From Candidatus Zhuqueibacterota bacterium (GTDB lineage Bacteria; Zhuqueibacterota; Zhuqueibacteria; Zhuqueibacterales; Zhuqueibacteraceae): a stretch of 64,000 bases of DNA. A program made the translations under genes and the position numbers. Position 1 is the stretch's first letter. Every line of letters begins with the position of its first letter. This document shows positions 7,668 through 16,245 of this stretch, piece by piece. The DNA lies in NCBI GenBank assembly GCA_022616415.1, contig JAKEEU010000368.1, forward strand, positions 21,312 through 85,311. Reading direction: 5' to 3'. A model generated the notes under the pieces. That model did no database searches. It was not told where the DNA came from and saw only the letters and a program-made list of their open reading frames with translations.

Positions 7668-7726
7668 GTCCCGTAGGCTACGCCCGCAGGGGACAAACGA
7701 AAATAGCCCACAGATTCATCTGTGGG
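7668..7726. repeat. Two short palindromes (REP-like) between operons
   Basis: The first palindrome starts GTCCCGTAGGCTAC and closes with GGGGAC (7668-7694). The second is a perfect 9-bp stem, cccacagattcatctgtggg (7707-7726). On the minus strand the second is followed by a weak T-rich stretch, so it might act as a poor terminator, but it lies inside the degraded 3' end of the kinase fragment at 7716-8042. Confidence 0.55.
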
Positions 7727-8042
7727 TAAAGAGACACCCTCTGCTTACTTTCTTCTTCAGCGTTTCGCCCTCGTAATAAGCCATGCAAATGAAAATCTGG
7801 CCGTCGTCAGTCGCATCGATTTCGTAGATGATGCGAATGTTGGGATGGTCAAGTGACGAGGCCGCTTTGGCTTCGTGGATGAAGCGCTTCTTTTCTTCCT
7901 CATCCGCGCTGAGATGATGTAGGAGAAACTTGAGCGCGACGAAGCGGTCGAGCTTGAGGTCTTGGGCTTTGTAAACCACGCCCATGCCGCCGGCGCCAAG
8001 CTGCTCGAGGATTTTATAATGAGAGATGATTTGGCCAACCAT
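7716..8042 (-). pseudogene. Ser/Thr kinase N-lobe fragment
   Basis: About 100 residues match the N-lobe of the kinases in this window: MVGQIISHYKILEQLGAGGM with the glycine loop, VALKFL with the ATP-anchoring Lys, the HEAKAA helix and AYYEGETLKKKV. The match stops there and the frame ends in an unrelated tail (SRGCLFTHR) made by the palindrome at 7707-7726. No catalytic loop (HRDIKPAN) or DFG is present, so it cannot be an active kinase. Confidence 0.8.
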
Positions 8043-8123
8043 TTTTTTACCTCCCCTTGCTTCACAATTTTTGTTTGAAAATAACTCTTTTGCCTCCAAA
8101 AATCAAATACTTTTTATGAAAAT

Positions 8124-8158
8124 AAAAAGGCGAAAGCAATGGTGCTTTCGCCTTTTTT
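8124..8158. terminator. Bidirectional Rho-independent terminator
   Basis: AAGGCGAAAGCA and TGCTTTCGCCTT pair around a 4-base ATGG loop, with A-runs on one side and T-runs on the other, so it can act in both directions. It lies 106 bases downstream of the DUF2306 stop (8264) and upstream of the kinase fragment, so it most likely ends transcription of the DUF2306 gene. Confidence 0.8.
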
Positions 8159-8263
8159 CGTATTATTTGATAAAACCAAATTCCGATTGCAACCTACACC
8201 TGGGGTGAATGGTTATGAAAAAAACAGACCCGCAGTCCATTCATCTCTTTGCAGACAGCAATT

Positions 8264-8974
8264 CTACGGTGTGTCGACGAGAAGATTTTCATGAGAGTGA
8301 ACCGATGATTTCACCTCAGCAGGTCGCATTATTCGCTGCAATTGGAGTATGGCCTCTGTAACAAACAACGGGACTGTCCAACTTAGCCATGCTATTGTGG
8401 TATAGCGTTCCAGCCGAGTGCCCAAGCCTGATAACTGCGGCAGATCTATCCACAATCGAAACGTGGCGAACGCAAAAGTGAGAACATAGCTGCGTATCAT
8501 CCATTCTTTATGGGCCTGGACTTGACCGTTGCGAATCGCCACGTACGCCATCGTTGACGTTATCAGCCAGATTGCAGCCAAAGTGAACAACGACACGCCG
8601 AATGTCCACCCTACGACACTATGACAGGATAGATAAAAAGCGGCGCCCGCACCCAGAAGAACCCCGATCAGATAAAGGCGTCCGGTCAAGCGGTGGAACC
8701 TTAGGTATTTCTGGCCGAGCCCAGACCAAAGCTGAAACAGTCCCAAAAGTATGGCCAGCATTCCCCCAATGACGTGTGTAAGAAGCCAGCCCCACCGAGG
8801 CCAGAATGGACCATACGAAGCCTGCTTAATAGTGAAATAACCGACGGCGTCCCTGATGACAAAGCGCAGTGCCAAGGCCGCCACGGATACCCAGACGAGT
8901 AGCTTGAGACCTGCCTTGATCATCTTCCCTCTGTTAAGCTCAACTTGCTTGTTTGAAATCGCCAATTCGGTCAT
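8264..8974 (-). CDS. DUF2306-like polytopic membrane protein
   Basis: A 236-residue protein with about six or seven hydrophobic segments. THVIGGMLAILLGLFQLWSG, RFHRLTGRLYLIGVLLGAGA and QAHKEWMIRSYVLTFAFATFR give the conserved His and Arg positions I associate with DUF2306 membrane proteins (HxxxG..yl, HkeWMiRsya). Function is unknown; the His residues suggest heme or metal contact. The start ATG at 8974 has AAGGAG at good spacing. It stands alone, with a terminator downstream. Confidence 0.8.
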   Translation of the reverse strand: MTELAISNKQVELNRGKMIKAGLKLLVWVSVAALALRFVIRDAVGYFTIKQASYGPFWPRWGWLLTHVIGGMLAILLGLFQLWSGLGQKYLRFHRLTGRLYLIGVLLGAGAAFYLSCHSVVGWTFGVSLFTLAAIWLITSTMAYVAIRNGQVQAHKEWMIRSYVLTFAFATFRLWIDLPQLSGLGTRLERYTTIAWLSWTVPLFVTEAILQLQRIMRPAEVKSSVHSHENLLVDTP

Positions 8975-9144
8975 GATGACTTCTCCTTACTTGATTTCTC
9001 TTTGCTGTTATCTCACTTCTTCTTTTGTCAAAATACTCGAATGAGGTGTTATGCACTTGATCCATGTCGATACGTAAAAAAGCAACTATAAATTGGCGAG
9101 AGGATCGATAAATTGGGGATGAAGCGTCCCTACCCCCTGAACAT

Positions 9145-9678
9145 TCACAGTCGAACTGGCCGAATCCAGCTTGGGAGCCGCCAGCGTTTTACCGCCACCC
9201 TCAACGCGCCTCGCTGCTCGCCATTTGGCAGTAAGATCCATCCGCCGATCCATGTGATGCCATTGATGGTCTCTTCCGCGCGCCAGAGGCCGGCTTTGCC
9301 CGTCACTCGCTCCACGTGAGGACCAAACTGTTTGCCGCTCCCCAGATTCAGGGTGAAGCTGGCCGCATCCTGCTTAAATTCCCCGACTAGCTTATCACCC
9401 ATCGCATTGGTCAGGTTGAAGCGATTCTCCTTCACGTTGCCATCGAACCAGCCATAAATGGCCGGTGGTGCATCGGGCTTGCCGTCGCAGTAGAAGGTTA
9501 TCGTCCGCTTCCCATTGGTGACCAAGGCGATGAAGGCATCGGTGCCCTCCACCTTCCCGGCAAAACTGCCTTTGATGGCTTGTGGTTCGAAAGAGGTGGG
9601 ATTTTTTTCGCAGGCGGTAAACAACAGGCCGAGGATCAATATCCCGGCCGTCAGGATTTTAAATCGAATGGGGCTCAT
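9145..9678 (-). CDS. Hypothetical lipoprotein
   Basis: A 177-residue protein with a type II signal peptide (MSPIRFKILTAGILILGLLF, lipobox TAC, Cys about residue 23). The mature part looks all-beta: KGSFAGKVEGTDAFIALVTN and TITFYCDGKPD, then ITWIGGWILLPNGEQRGAL. I do not recognise a named family. AAGGAG upstream of the ATG at 9678 overlaps the end of a methyltransferase remnant (9695-9839). Confidence 0.72.
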   Translation of the reverse strand: MSPIRFKILTAGILILGLLFTACEKNPTSFEPQAIKGSFAGKVEGTDAFIALVTNGKRTITFYCDGKPDAPPAIYGWFDGNVKENRFNLTNAMGDKLVGEFKQDAASFTLNLGSGKQFGPHVERVTGKAGLWRAEETINGITWIGGWILLPNGEQRGALRVAVKRWRLPSWIRPVRL

Positions 9679-9694
9679 GGCTGATACTCCTTGG

Positions 9695-9839
9695 TTAGAT
9701 ACAAGGAACGCCCTTCATCTGGGAATTGGGGTTAAAAATTGAGGCGACGAGACTGCCGTGCCCATTGCCGACGTCGACAAGCTTGGTGATGGGCGCGAAG
9801 TCATAGCTGGTGATGACCGCGTCATGTAAAACACGGTGG
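9695..9839 (-). pseudogene. O-methyltransferase (Methyltransf_2-like) remnant
   Basis: In the +1 frame relative to the 9715-10686 gene, this piece reads VITSYDFAPITKLVDVGNGH then GSLVASIFNPNSQMKGV and a stop. That is the SAM-binding motif I region of plant-type/acetylserotonin-type O-methyltransferases (YDF..i..lVDVGGGhGsLla.iL...p.mkGv). Only about 45 residues survive, joined directly to the end of the upstream gene, which shows a deletion that fused two genes. Confidence 0.7.
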
Positions 9840-10686
9840 AAGCACTAGCCGTGCGTTTGCCTTGTTGATCTATCACCGTCACTGTGGCTACATACTCGCC
9901 AGGATCGAGAGCTCTGAGATTAAGCGGCAGACTAATGGTTACGCTGGTGTCAGGTTTGGCGCCACTCCAACTGGCCGATTCGATCTCTTTTCCAAAATGA
10001 CTGATGCGACAGTGAACTTGAAAAGAATCGGCCGGCGAAAAAACCGGCTGTAAATTGTAGGCTTCAAAATAAAGGAAACCCAAGGGAGCTTCGGTATTAA
10101 TGTTGTGCTGTACGTTAGGCATCACGATGCGGCCGTTCTTCTTCAACGGTGAAGCTTGCCCGGACAGCTCGATGCAGCGCGCCAACTGCAAGGTACTGAT
10201 TTGCAGTTGCGATTGACGAAAGGACGGCACGTTGATCTTGCAGCCACTCGACAAATGGTTGTTGGCGTATTCATCGTCGACCAGGATACGCAACGTGTAG
10301 CTGCCCGGCTCGCGGAGAAACGTAAAGTAGAAAAGATGCGTCTCGCCACTCGACAACGTGGCATTAAAATTATCCGCGCGGATCTTGGTGGAGATCGAGT
10401 TGCCATCGATCTGAAAGCCGCTCGCGTCGTCATAAATCGCTGCTAATTCCACGCTGGCTTCATAACCTGCATCGGTTCTCACGAAGGTGAGGCTTGAGTA
10501 AGGAACTTCGACGAAGATCTCAGTGAGCGTTTTCTCGCCATTGCCAGCGCGAAAATAGAGCACGTCGGCCCAGAAAGGTGGTGAGTCGAGGTCGTTGCCA
10601 GTGACCAAATCGTCTCGGGCGGCAAAGAGTCCGGTGATGGACATCAGGATAAGCAGCATGCTAAAAAACATACTGGATCGTTTCAT
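9715..10686 (-). CDS. GWxTD-type secreted protein, C-terminally truncated
   Basis: A 323-residue protein with a signal peptide (residues 1-22) and a beta-rich domain: FWADVLYFRAGNGEKTLTEI, FVEVPYSSLTFVRTDAGYEA, then DPGEYVATVTVIDQQGKRTA. This layout (vP...L.F.....gy.a...v...) is what precedes the GWxTD domain in proteins of KSB1 and Calditrichota; here the GWxTD part is missing. The last 36 or so residues (from MTRSSPAMTS) are out-of-frame DNA of an O-methyltransferase, so the natural C-terminus was lost by deletion. AAGGAG lies upstream of the ATG at 10686. The role is unknown; likely periplasmic or outer-surface. Confidence 0.65.
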   Translation of the reverse strand: MKRSSMFFSMLLILMSITGLFAARDDLVTGNDLDSPPFWADVLYFRAGNGEKTLTEIFVEVPYSSLTFVRTDAGYEASVELAAIYDDASGFQIDGNSISTKIRADNFNATLSSGETHLFYFTFLREPGSYTLRILVDDEYANNHLSSGCKINVPSFRQSQLQISTLQLARCIELSGQASPLKKNGRIVMPNVQHNINTEAPLGFLYFEAYNLQPVFSPADSFQVHCRISHFGKEIESASWSGAKPDTSVTISLPLNLRALDPGEYVATVTVIDQQGKRTASASTVFYMTRSSPAMTSRPSPSLSTSAMGTAVSSPQFLTPIPR

Positions 10687-11001
10687 AGCTTTTCATCTCC
10701 TTTCTGATTTTTTAGTTCGGCCTTTAGCTTCACAAGAATTTTCACCTCCGAACTATGTCAAAGGAAGTGCCAAAAATCGGGAGCGTTTGCAAGTGGGATT
10801 ATACAACGAGAAAATGTAAACTTAGCGAGTTTGCTCTCGCGGGGTCAATAGCAGGAAAATCGGGCGGAAAATCTCGACAAAATTACCGAGGGAATTGGTG
10901 GGTTGTTTTTACTGAGGCTAAGCTCGGCAAGATTTGCTGGAAGGAAAGCAGAGGGCGAAGGGGAAAAGGAGACGAACGCTCTTTGCCCTCAGCCCTCCGC
11001 T
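10687..11001. other. Non-coding stretch, 315 bases
   Basis: No convincing gene. It holds the promoter region of the GWxTD-type gene, and near 10980-11015 a pyrimidine-rich segment (ctccgctttacgccctctg) of the same style as segments at 37050-37125, 41320-41350 and 42925-43010, all next to 3' ends of minus-strand genes. Confidence 0.5.
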
Positions 11002-12513
11002 TTACGCCCTCTGCCCCCGCACAATCCCCAGCTTCTCCATCTTATACCGCATATTGCGCTCGGAAATTTTCAAAGCACGCGCGGCTTTTGATTGGTTCCA
11101 ATCGTTTTGTTCCAAGGCGCGGTGAATGAGCTGCTCTTCGACTTCGTCGAGGCTTTCTTGCAGCGACTTGTGGAGGGGATGCTCTTGCTGGCTCGGGGTG
11201 AGCTTTTTGAATTCTTTCTGAAATTCGGGGGGAAGGATTTTAGGATTCAACACCGTCATGTCCGGCGAAGCGAGCGTCACCAAGCGCTCGACAAAATTTT
11301 CCAGCTCGCGAATGTTGCCGGCCCATTTGCGCTGCTGCATGAAAATGAGCAGCGAGCCATGAAATGAATCCGCTGCTTTTTGCTGCTGCCGGGCAAATTT
11401 TTTGAGGAAATAATTGGCCAGCAGGGGAATATCCTCGCGGCGCTCATTCAATGTGGGGACATGAATCGGATAAACATGCAACCGATAAAACAAATCTTCC
11501 CGAAATTTTTGCTGCTCGACCAGCTTGCGCAACGAGGTGGTGCAAGCGGAAATGATACGCACGTCCACTTTGCGCGGGCGATTGCTTCCCACCACGCGAA
11601 TCTCGCCTTCCTGCAACACGCGCAGCAGCTTGGCTTGCATGTCGTAGGGAAGATTGGCCACTTCGTCCATGAACAAAGTGCCTTGATGGGCCTCTTCGAT
11701 CAATCCTTTGCGGTCGTGCGTGGCACCGGTGAAGGCCCCTTTTATATGGCCGAACAATTCACTCTCGATCAAGTTTTCCGGAATCGCGCCGCAGTCAATC
11801 GCCACAAAGGGATGATCCTTGCGCACGCTGAGTTGGTGAATGGCGCGGGCAATGCGCTCCTTGCCGGCGCCGCTCTGCCCTTCCAGCAACACGCGCACCT
11901 CGCAACGTGCCGCCGCTTCAACGGCCCTGAGCAGCTCGATGAAGGACTTGCTTTTGCCCAACAGACCCAATGGCTCATATTTCGTTAAAAGGGCGGCCTC
12001 CGGCAACGGCGCGTGAAAATACTCCTGAATCTTTTGCGCATTGCTCAAATAAGGCGCCGTGAGGCTGGCCATCTTTTCAAGAAGATGCAGCGCCGCTTCA
12101 TCAAATTCCCCGTCCCCGCTTTTGTTCATGGCCAGCAGGAAGCCGATGACGAGGCCGCCGCATCGCAGGGGCACACACATCGCTGATCGCACCGTCTCAT
12201 CTTCAAATGTGTCTGTATCGAAACGGGAATCGGTTTTGAGGTTAGCGCTTAAAAATGGCTGCTTATTTTTCGTTACCCAACCGACGATGTTCATCTCCGC
12301 CAGTCGATAGCGCTGCCGGTCGAGGGCTTTTCCCTCTTTCATGATGGTTTTGATGGTATGCTGCGTGCCGGGATTAATCATCATGATCGAAGCGACTTCG
12401 GCATCAAACCGGGTCGACGCTTGCAAAGAGACGAGGCGAAGAATTTCCTCGAAATCATTTTGCTGGCTGAGAATGGCAGCCAATTCAAAGAGGCTTTCGT
12501 ATTGATCATTCAT
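11002..12513 (-). CDS. GAF-domain sigma-54 activator (enhancer-binding protein)
   Basis: A 503-residue regulator: GAF domain (residues about 6-160), AAA+ domain with Walker A GQSGAGKE (about 212), the sigma-54 contact loop GAFTGA (about 259), Walker B TLFMDEVANL, arginine-finger region GSNRPRKVDVRI, and a C-terminal Fis-type HTH (NQSKAARALKISERNMRYKM). Such proteins bind upstream sites and remodel the RNA polymerase-sigma-54 complex; the GAF domain is the likely input. Its start lies 6 bases after the TGA of the TPR kinase at 12519-15176, so the two are translationally close; the kinase may control it. I chose ATG 12513 over TTG 12522 because of RBS spacing. Confidence 0.92.
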   Translation of the reverse strand: MNDQYESLFELAAILSQQNDFEEILRLVSLQASTRFDAEVASIMMINPGTQHTIKTIMKEGKALDRQRYRLAEMNIVGWVTKNKQPFLSANLKTDSRFDTDTFEDETVRSAMCVPLRCGGLVIGFLLAMNKSGDGEFDEAALHLLEKMASLTAPYLSNAQKIQEYFHAPLPEAALLTKYEPLGLLGKSKSFIELLRAVEAAARCEVRVLLEGQSGAGKERIARAIHQLSVRKDHPFVAIDCGAIPENLIESELFGHIKGAFTGATHDRKGLIEEAHQGTLFMDEVANLPYDMQAKLLRVLQEGEIRVVGSNRPRKVDVRIISACTTSLRKLVEQQKFREDLFYRLHVYPIHVPTLNERREDIPLLANYFLKKFARQQQKAADSFHGSLLIFMQQRKWAGNIRELENFVERLVTLASPDMTVLNPKILPPEFQKEFKKLTPSQQEHPLHKSLQESLDEVEEQLIHRALEQNDWNQSKAARALKISERNMRYKMEKLGIVRGQRA

Positions 12514-12518
12514 TTTTG

Positions 12519-15176
12519 TCAATTCCCTTCGGCATTCAATAATTTCCTGAATCGCGGATATTCTCGCAAATCATCCCAAATCGGGTCGAGGCGAAGGTGC
12601 GAGGCTGAGAGCAGGCTTGGGATCGACATCAGGTATTCCAGTTGCGCGATGGCGGCCTCGTGCTCGCCAACGATCGTGTAAATCTGCGCTAAGTGTCGCA
12701 CGTAGTCCGGCCCCTCGTCCGCATCTTTTGCGACCGGCTCCAGTTCCACCGCTCGCTTGCCTTCTCGGATGGCGTCGACTTTGCGACTGAGATAGGCATA
12801 AGCAAAGCCCAACGCCGAGTGCAGCCGTGGTATGCCCGAGCGCTTTTGGATTTCCTTTTCCAACATGCGCCGCGATGTATCCGCATGCGCGCGGGAAAAC
12901 GGCTGATTTTTCATGAGCCAATACGTCTCCGCAAAGGCGAGATGCTTCTGGTGATAAACCCATTCAATTTCAAAGGCCTCTTCCGAGAGCGCGGCAATCC
13001 TTTTCAAGGCCTCCTGGTATCTTTTCTCATACCGGTAAAATAAAAGAACGAAATAATCTTTGCCTCGAAAGCCCGGTATCGATTCGATAATGGGCCAGGC
13101 TTTATCCGTTCTTCCGGTCAGGGGCACCAGATTCATCACTTGCCAACATTTATATACCGCATTTTCCGGCGCCAGCGCGGTCGCCTGCTCGAACCAAGAA
13201 TCGGCAATTCTATATCGGCGGAGATGACAGTTCACTAATCCAACACTCCACATTAAATAGGCGTCGAGCGGATTCAGCTTGCAGGCTTCTTCCAGGTTGG
13301 CGAGCGCTTCAAGCCATTTCCCCTGCCGCCGCTGAATCATCCCGATCAGGTGCGGCGAATAGTTGGGCCTGGCCTTGCGGAGATTTTCGATTAATTTTAA
13401 GGCGCGCTCATAATCCGAAAATCTGTAATAATGATAGTAGGCCAGTCCCTCCTGCGCCTCCGGCAAATCGGGCTGAAGCCGAAGGGCCCGCTCAGCCGCC
13501 ACCCTGGCTTTTCGCAGCCGTTCTTCGGTTTCGTCGTGGACAAAGTAGTACATGCTCGAATGCACTCTGGAAAGCGCTGCATAAGCCGCGGCAAAGGTCG
13601 AGTCCAGCGCCACGGCTTTTTCAAACATCTCAATGGCGCGCTCTTGCTTTTGTTTATCCAAAAAAAACGGGCTGTGCTGTTTGCCGCGTAAATAGAAATC
13701 ATACGCCTCAAGATTACGCGTCGGTCTCGCCTGTAGCGCTTTTCGTTCCGGCTCCAGCAGGGTGAGGTCCAGTTGCTTTGCCACCTGCTCCGCAATTTCC
13801 GATTGTACCTCAAAAATCCGGTCCAATACCCGGTCGTATTGCTCTGTCCAGATATTCATATCATCGGCAATGCGAATCAACTGGGAGGTAATGCGCACGC
13901 GGCTGGGGCCACTCCCGTCGTAGGCAGGACGATCCCAGCGTACCGTGCCTTCCAGCACGTAATCGACGCCGAGATCCTGGCCGATCTGGCGAATTGTCTT
14001 CGGCGTCTTTTTATATTGTATGGCGCTGGTGCGGGAGATAACGCCAAGTCCGTTCACCACCGCCAACCGGCTGATGATCTCTTCAGTGATGCCATCGGCA
14101 AAATACTCATCTTCGGCGGCGCTCAGATTCTCGAAGGGAAGGACCACCAGCGTCTTCCGCTTTGCGGGTGTTTTCAGTGGCGCTGTCTCGCGAAAATAGA
14201 AAAGTGCCACGGCAGCAAGAAGAATGAGAACAAGCGGAAGCGCGATGAATGCCCACCTTTTGGCCAACCCTGTTGATCCTGCTCCAGTTGTTCCGGTCTT
14301 TGCAACGCTTGTCCAAGGCCATGAATAGGATTTCTGCGCGGTATTGACAGAAGAAAAGACGGTCGCGGCAAGCGCTTTCAAATCCGCCAGCATCTCATGA
14401 ATCTGTCGGTATCGCTCGTCCGGCTTTTTGGCCATCGCCTTGTTCACAATCCGTTCCAATTCCATTGGCACATCGGTGTCCCGGCCCGTTGGGATCATTG
14501 GCTCCGGCTTTTCATTCAAAATGGCGTAAATCATCGCCGGCTCATTCTCCCCTTTGAAAGGCAATTCGCCGCTGAGCATTTCATAAAGAACAACTCCCAA
14601 CGACCAGATATCCGTCCGGTGATCGACCTCTTTTCCCTTGGCTTGTTCCGGCGACATATAGGCCACCGTGCCCAATGTGCTGCCGGTCTTCGTTAGCTTG
14701 AGATGGGCCACCTTTGCCAGCCCCCAATCCAAAATTTTCACCACACCGTCGGTGGTGATGAAGATATTGGCGGGTTTGATATCGCGGTGGGTGATGCCAT
14801 GGTGGTGAGCCTTCGCCAAACCTTGGGCAATTTGCATTGCAATGTCGATGACACTGTCCACTGACAACTGACTACTGACCACTTTCTTTTTTAGCGTCTC
14901 GCCTTCGTAATAGGCCATGACAATGAACAGTTGCCCATCTTCAGTTTCGCCAATTTCGTAAATGGTGCAGATGTTCGGATGATCCAGCGCTGAGGCGGCT
15001 TTGGCTTCGTGGATGAAGCGTTTCTTTTCATCTTCGTCTGTGCTGAGATGATGCGGGAGAAACTTCAAGGCGACGAAGCGGTCGAGCTTGAGGTCTTGGG
15101 CTTTGTAAACCACGCCCATGCCTCCGCCGCCGAGTTTCTCCAAGATCTTATAGTGAGAAATGGTTTGGCCGATCAT
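12519..15176 (-). CDS. Membrane Ser/Thr kinase with TolB-like and TPR sensor region
   Basis: 885 residues. Kinase domain 1-270: glycine loop GGGGMGVVYKAQD (from residue 16), Lys38 in VALKFL, catalytic loop HRDIKPAN (130-137), and the metal-binding motif is DWG (150-152) instead of DFG. Activation segment YMSPEQAKG. One membrane helix (about 308-328) follows, then a TolB/FlgO-like domain (LVVLPFENLSAAEDEYFADG, about 342-470) and TPR repeats to the end, presumably outside the cytoplasm. It phosphorylates Ser/Thr of unknown targets. The TGA stop nearly abuts the GAF/sigma-54 activator start. The divergent gene at 15311 shares its upstream region, with an inverted repeat at 15214-15244. Confidence 0.92.
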   Translation of the reverse strand: MIGQTISHYKILEKLGGGGMGVVYKAQDLKLDRFVALKFLPHHLSTDEDEKKRFIHEAKAASALDHPNICTIYEIGETEDGQLFIVMAYYEGETLKKKVVSSQLSVDSVIDIAMQIAQGLAKAHHHGITHRDIKPANIFITTDGVVKILDWGLAKVAHLKLTKTGSTLGTVAYMSPEQAKGKEVDHRTDIWSLGVVLYEMLSGELPFKGENEPAMIYAILNEKPEPMIPTGRDTDVPMELERIVNKAMAKKPDERYRQIHEMLADLKALAATVFSSVNTAQKSYSWPWTSVAKTGTTGAGSTGLAKRWAFIALPLVLILLAAVALFYFRETAPLKTPAKRKTLVVLPFENLSAAEDEYFADGITEEIISRLAVVNGLGVISRTSAIQYKKTPKTIRQIGQDLGVDYVLEGTVRWDRPAYDGSGPSRVRITSQLIRIADDMNIWTEQYDRVLDRIFEVQSEIAEQVAKQLDLTLLEPERKALQARPTRNLEAYDFYLRGKQHSPFFLDKQKQERAIEMFEKAVALDSTFAAAYAALSRVHSSMYYFVHDETEERLRKARVAAERALRLQPDLPEAQEGLAYYHYYRFSDYERALKLIENLRKARPNYSPHLIGMIQRRQGKWLEALANLEEACKLNPLDAYLMWSVGLVNCHLRRYRIADSWFEQATALAPENAVYKCWQVMNLVPLTGRTDKAWPIIESIPGFRGKDYFVLLFYRYEKRYQEALKRIAALSEEAFEIEWVYHQKHLAFAETYWLMKNQPFSRAHADTSRRMLEKEIQKRSGIPRLHSALGFAYAYLSRKVDAIREGKRAVELEPVAKDADEGPDYVRHLAQIYTIVGEHEAAIAQLEYLMSIPSLLSASHLRLDPIWDDLREYPRFRKLLNAEGN

Positions 15177-15213
15177 TTTATCGCAATCCTTTTCAAAAAT
15201 TGCTTGCCGTGAT

Positions 15214-15244
15214 AATATACTTGATTTTTTGTACGAAGTGTATT
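15214..15244. promoter_or_regulatory. Inverted repeat in a divergent intergenic region
   Basis: AATATACTT and AAGTGTATT form an inverted repeat (one mismatch) with a 13-base T-rich centre. The same structure occurs at 18885-18915, and one half plus centre at 25851-25874, each time between a minus-strand kinase and a plus-strand accessory gene. It could be an operator or a shared promoter; no regulator is known. Confidence 0.45.
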
Positions 15245-15310
15245 AAATTTTATTAGTTCAAAGCGCAGAAAATTCAAGGGCATATTCTAATCTCCAATTG
15301 GTGAATTCCC

Positions 15311-15637
15311 ATGACGCAAAATCATAACATCGCCAACGTGGCTGAAAACTTGATCCAGGAACATTTTGACCTCGACCCGAACCTTGAAAAGGTCATTTGG
15401 ATCAACCCTGATAAAACGACGGAAATCCGTCTGCTGGAAATCAATTCCGACACCATTACTACAGGGATGGTGCAGTCGTTTTATTTTGCCCCGTGGGAAG
15501 AAATTCCTTATGCCATGAAAATCGCCGAAATCACGCCGGAAGAGTGGCAAAAAGTTTTGCAAAACGAAATTCCTCTGCCGAAGGGGTGGACATTGGAAAA
15601 TTATAAAGTCTACTCGCGCGAGCTGGTTGCGGCATGA
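15311..15637 (+). CDS. Small conserved protein paired with a HEPN gene (copy 1)
   Basis: 108 residues: NLIQEHFDLDPNLEKVIWIN, TEIRLLEINSDTITTGMVQS, FYFAPWEEIPYAM, then EEWQKVLQNEIPLPKGW. It is a close paralogue of 18973-19308. The pattern (VIW....EVRL.E........v..FYF.......P......i.p.eW....lPLP.GW) looks like a small family I have seen in cyanobacteria, without assigned function. Its stop overlaps the start of a HEPN-like gene, which is broken in this copy (15634-15893). It may be the partner of a toxin-like HEPN protein; this is an inference from the overlap. Confidence 0.72.
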   Translation: MTQNHNIANVAENLIQEHFDLDPNLEKVIWINPDKTTEIRLLEINSDTITTGMVQSFYFAPWEEIPYAMKIAEITPEEWQKVLQNEIPLPKGWTLENYKVYSRELVAA

Positions 15638-15893
15638 GCGCTTGGCAAAATTGGCAGGCGGCATTCTTGCGGCAGGCCCGATCCGATTGGGACGCCTACC
15701 AAAAAACTACTGAGCTCAAATGGCCGTATTGTCATCGCTTGCATTATTTGCAAATGGCCACAGAAAAACTCAGCAAGGCGCTTTTGATTATTCTTTTCCA
15801 TTGATCAACCGACTTCAAAAAACTCCACAGGGCATTCAGTTGCTCAGGCATATTGAAATTTTTATCATGAGGTTCGAAGAACTTTTCATGTAA
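15634..15893 (+). pseudogene. HEPN-like gene broken by internal deletion
   Basis: Begins as MSAWQNWQAAFLRQARSDWD and QMATEKLSKALLI, matching the intact HEPN protein at 19305-19817, then leaves frame and stops. In another frame the 3' end follows: YSFPLINRLQKTPQG then HIEIFIMRFEELFM, matching the intact C-terminus. About 250 bases of the middle are missing, with a frameshift at the joint. Confidence 0.85.
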
Positions 15894-16244
15894 TCATTTT
15901 CTTTTCACCTCCTCCCAATTCACCACCAGCGTCAGCGGCGCGGATTTGATTTTCTCCTGCAAGCTCCGGCCTTCGATGAATTCCATGGCAATAAAAATTT
16001 GCCCATCCTCGGTCTCATCAATTTCATGGATATTGCAAATATTGGGATGATCCAGCGCCGAGGCCGCTTTGGCTTCGTGGATGAAGCGCTTCTTCTCTTC
16101 CTCATCCGCACTGAGATGATGCGGGAGAAACTTGAGCGCAACGAAGCGGTCAAGCTTGAGGTCTTGAGCTTTGTAGACCACGCCCATGCCGCCACCGCCG
16201 AGTTTTTCGATAATTTTGTAATGCGAAATAGTTTTGCCAATCAT
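15894..16244 (-). pseudogene. Kinase remnant: N-lobe fused to an extreme C-terminus
   Basis: Residues 1-100 are a kinase N-lobe (MIGKTISHYKIIEKLGGGGM, VALKFLPHHL, AMEFIEGRSLQEKIKSA). The last dozen residues, LVVNWEEVKRK, match the final residues of the PD40 kinases (VVTNWFEEVKRKAPRGK). All of the catalytic and propeller parts (about 750 codons) are deleted. Its ATG (16244) lies just after the stop codon of the PD40 kinase at 16246, the same junction seen at 19911 and 23195. Confidence 0.82.
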
Positions 16245-16245
16245 C

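Noticed and set aside
15634..15893. TGA in the broken HEPN gene as a Sec codon
   Set aside because: The frame changes at a deletion joint and the TGA arises out of frame.
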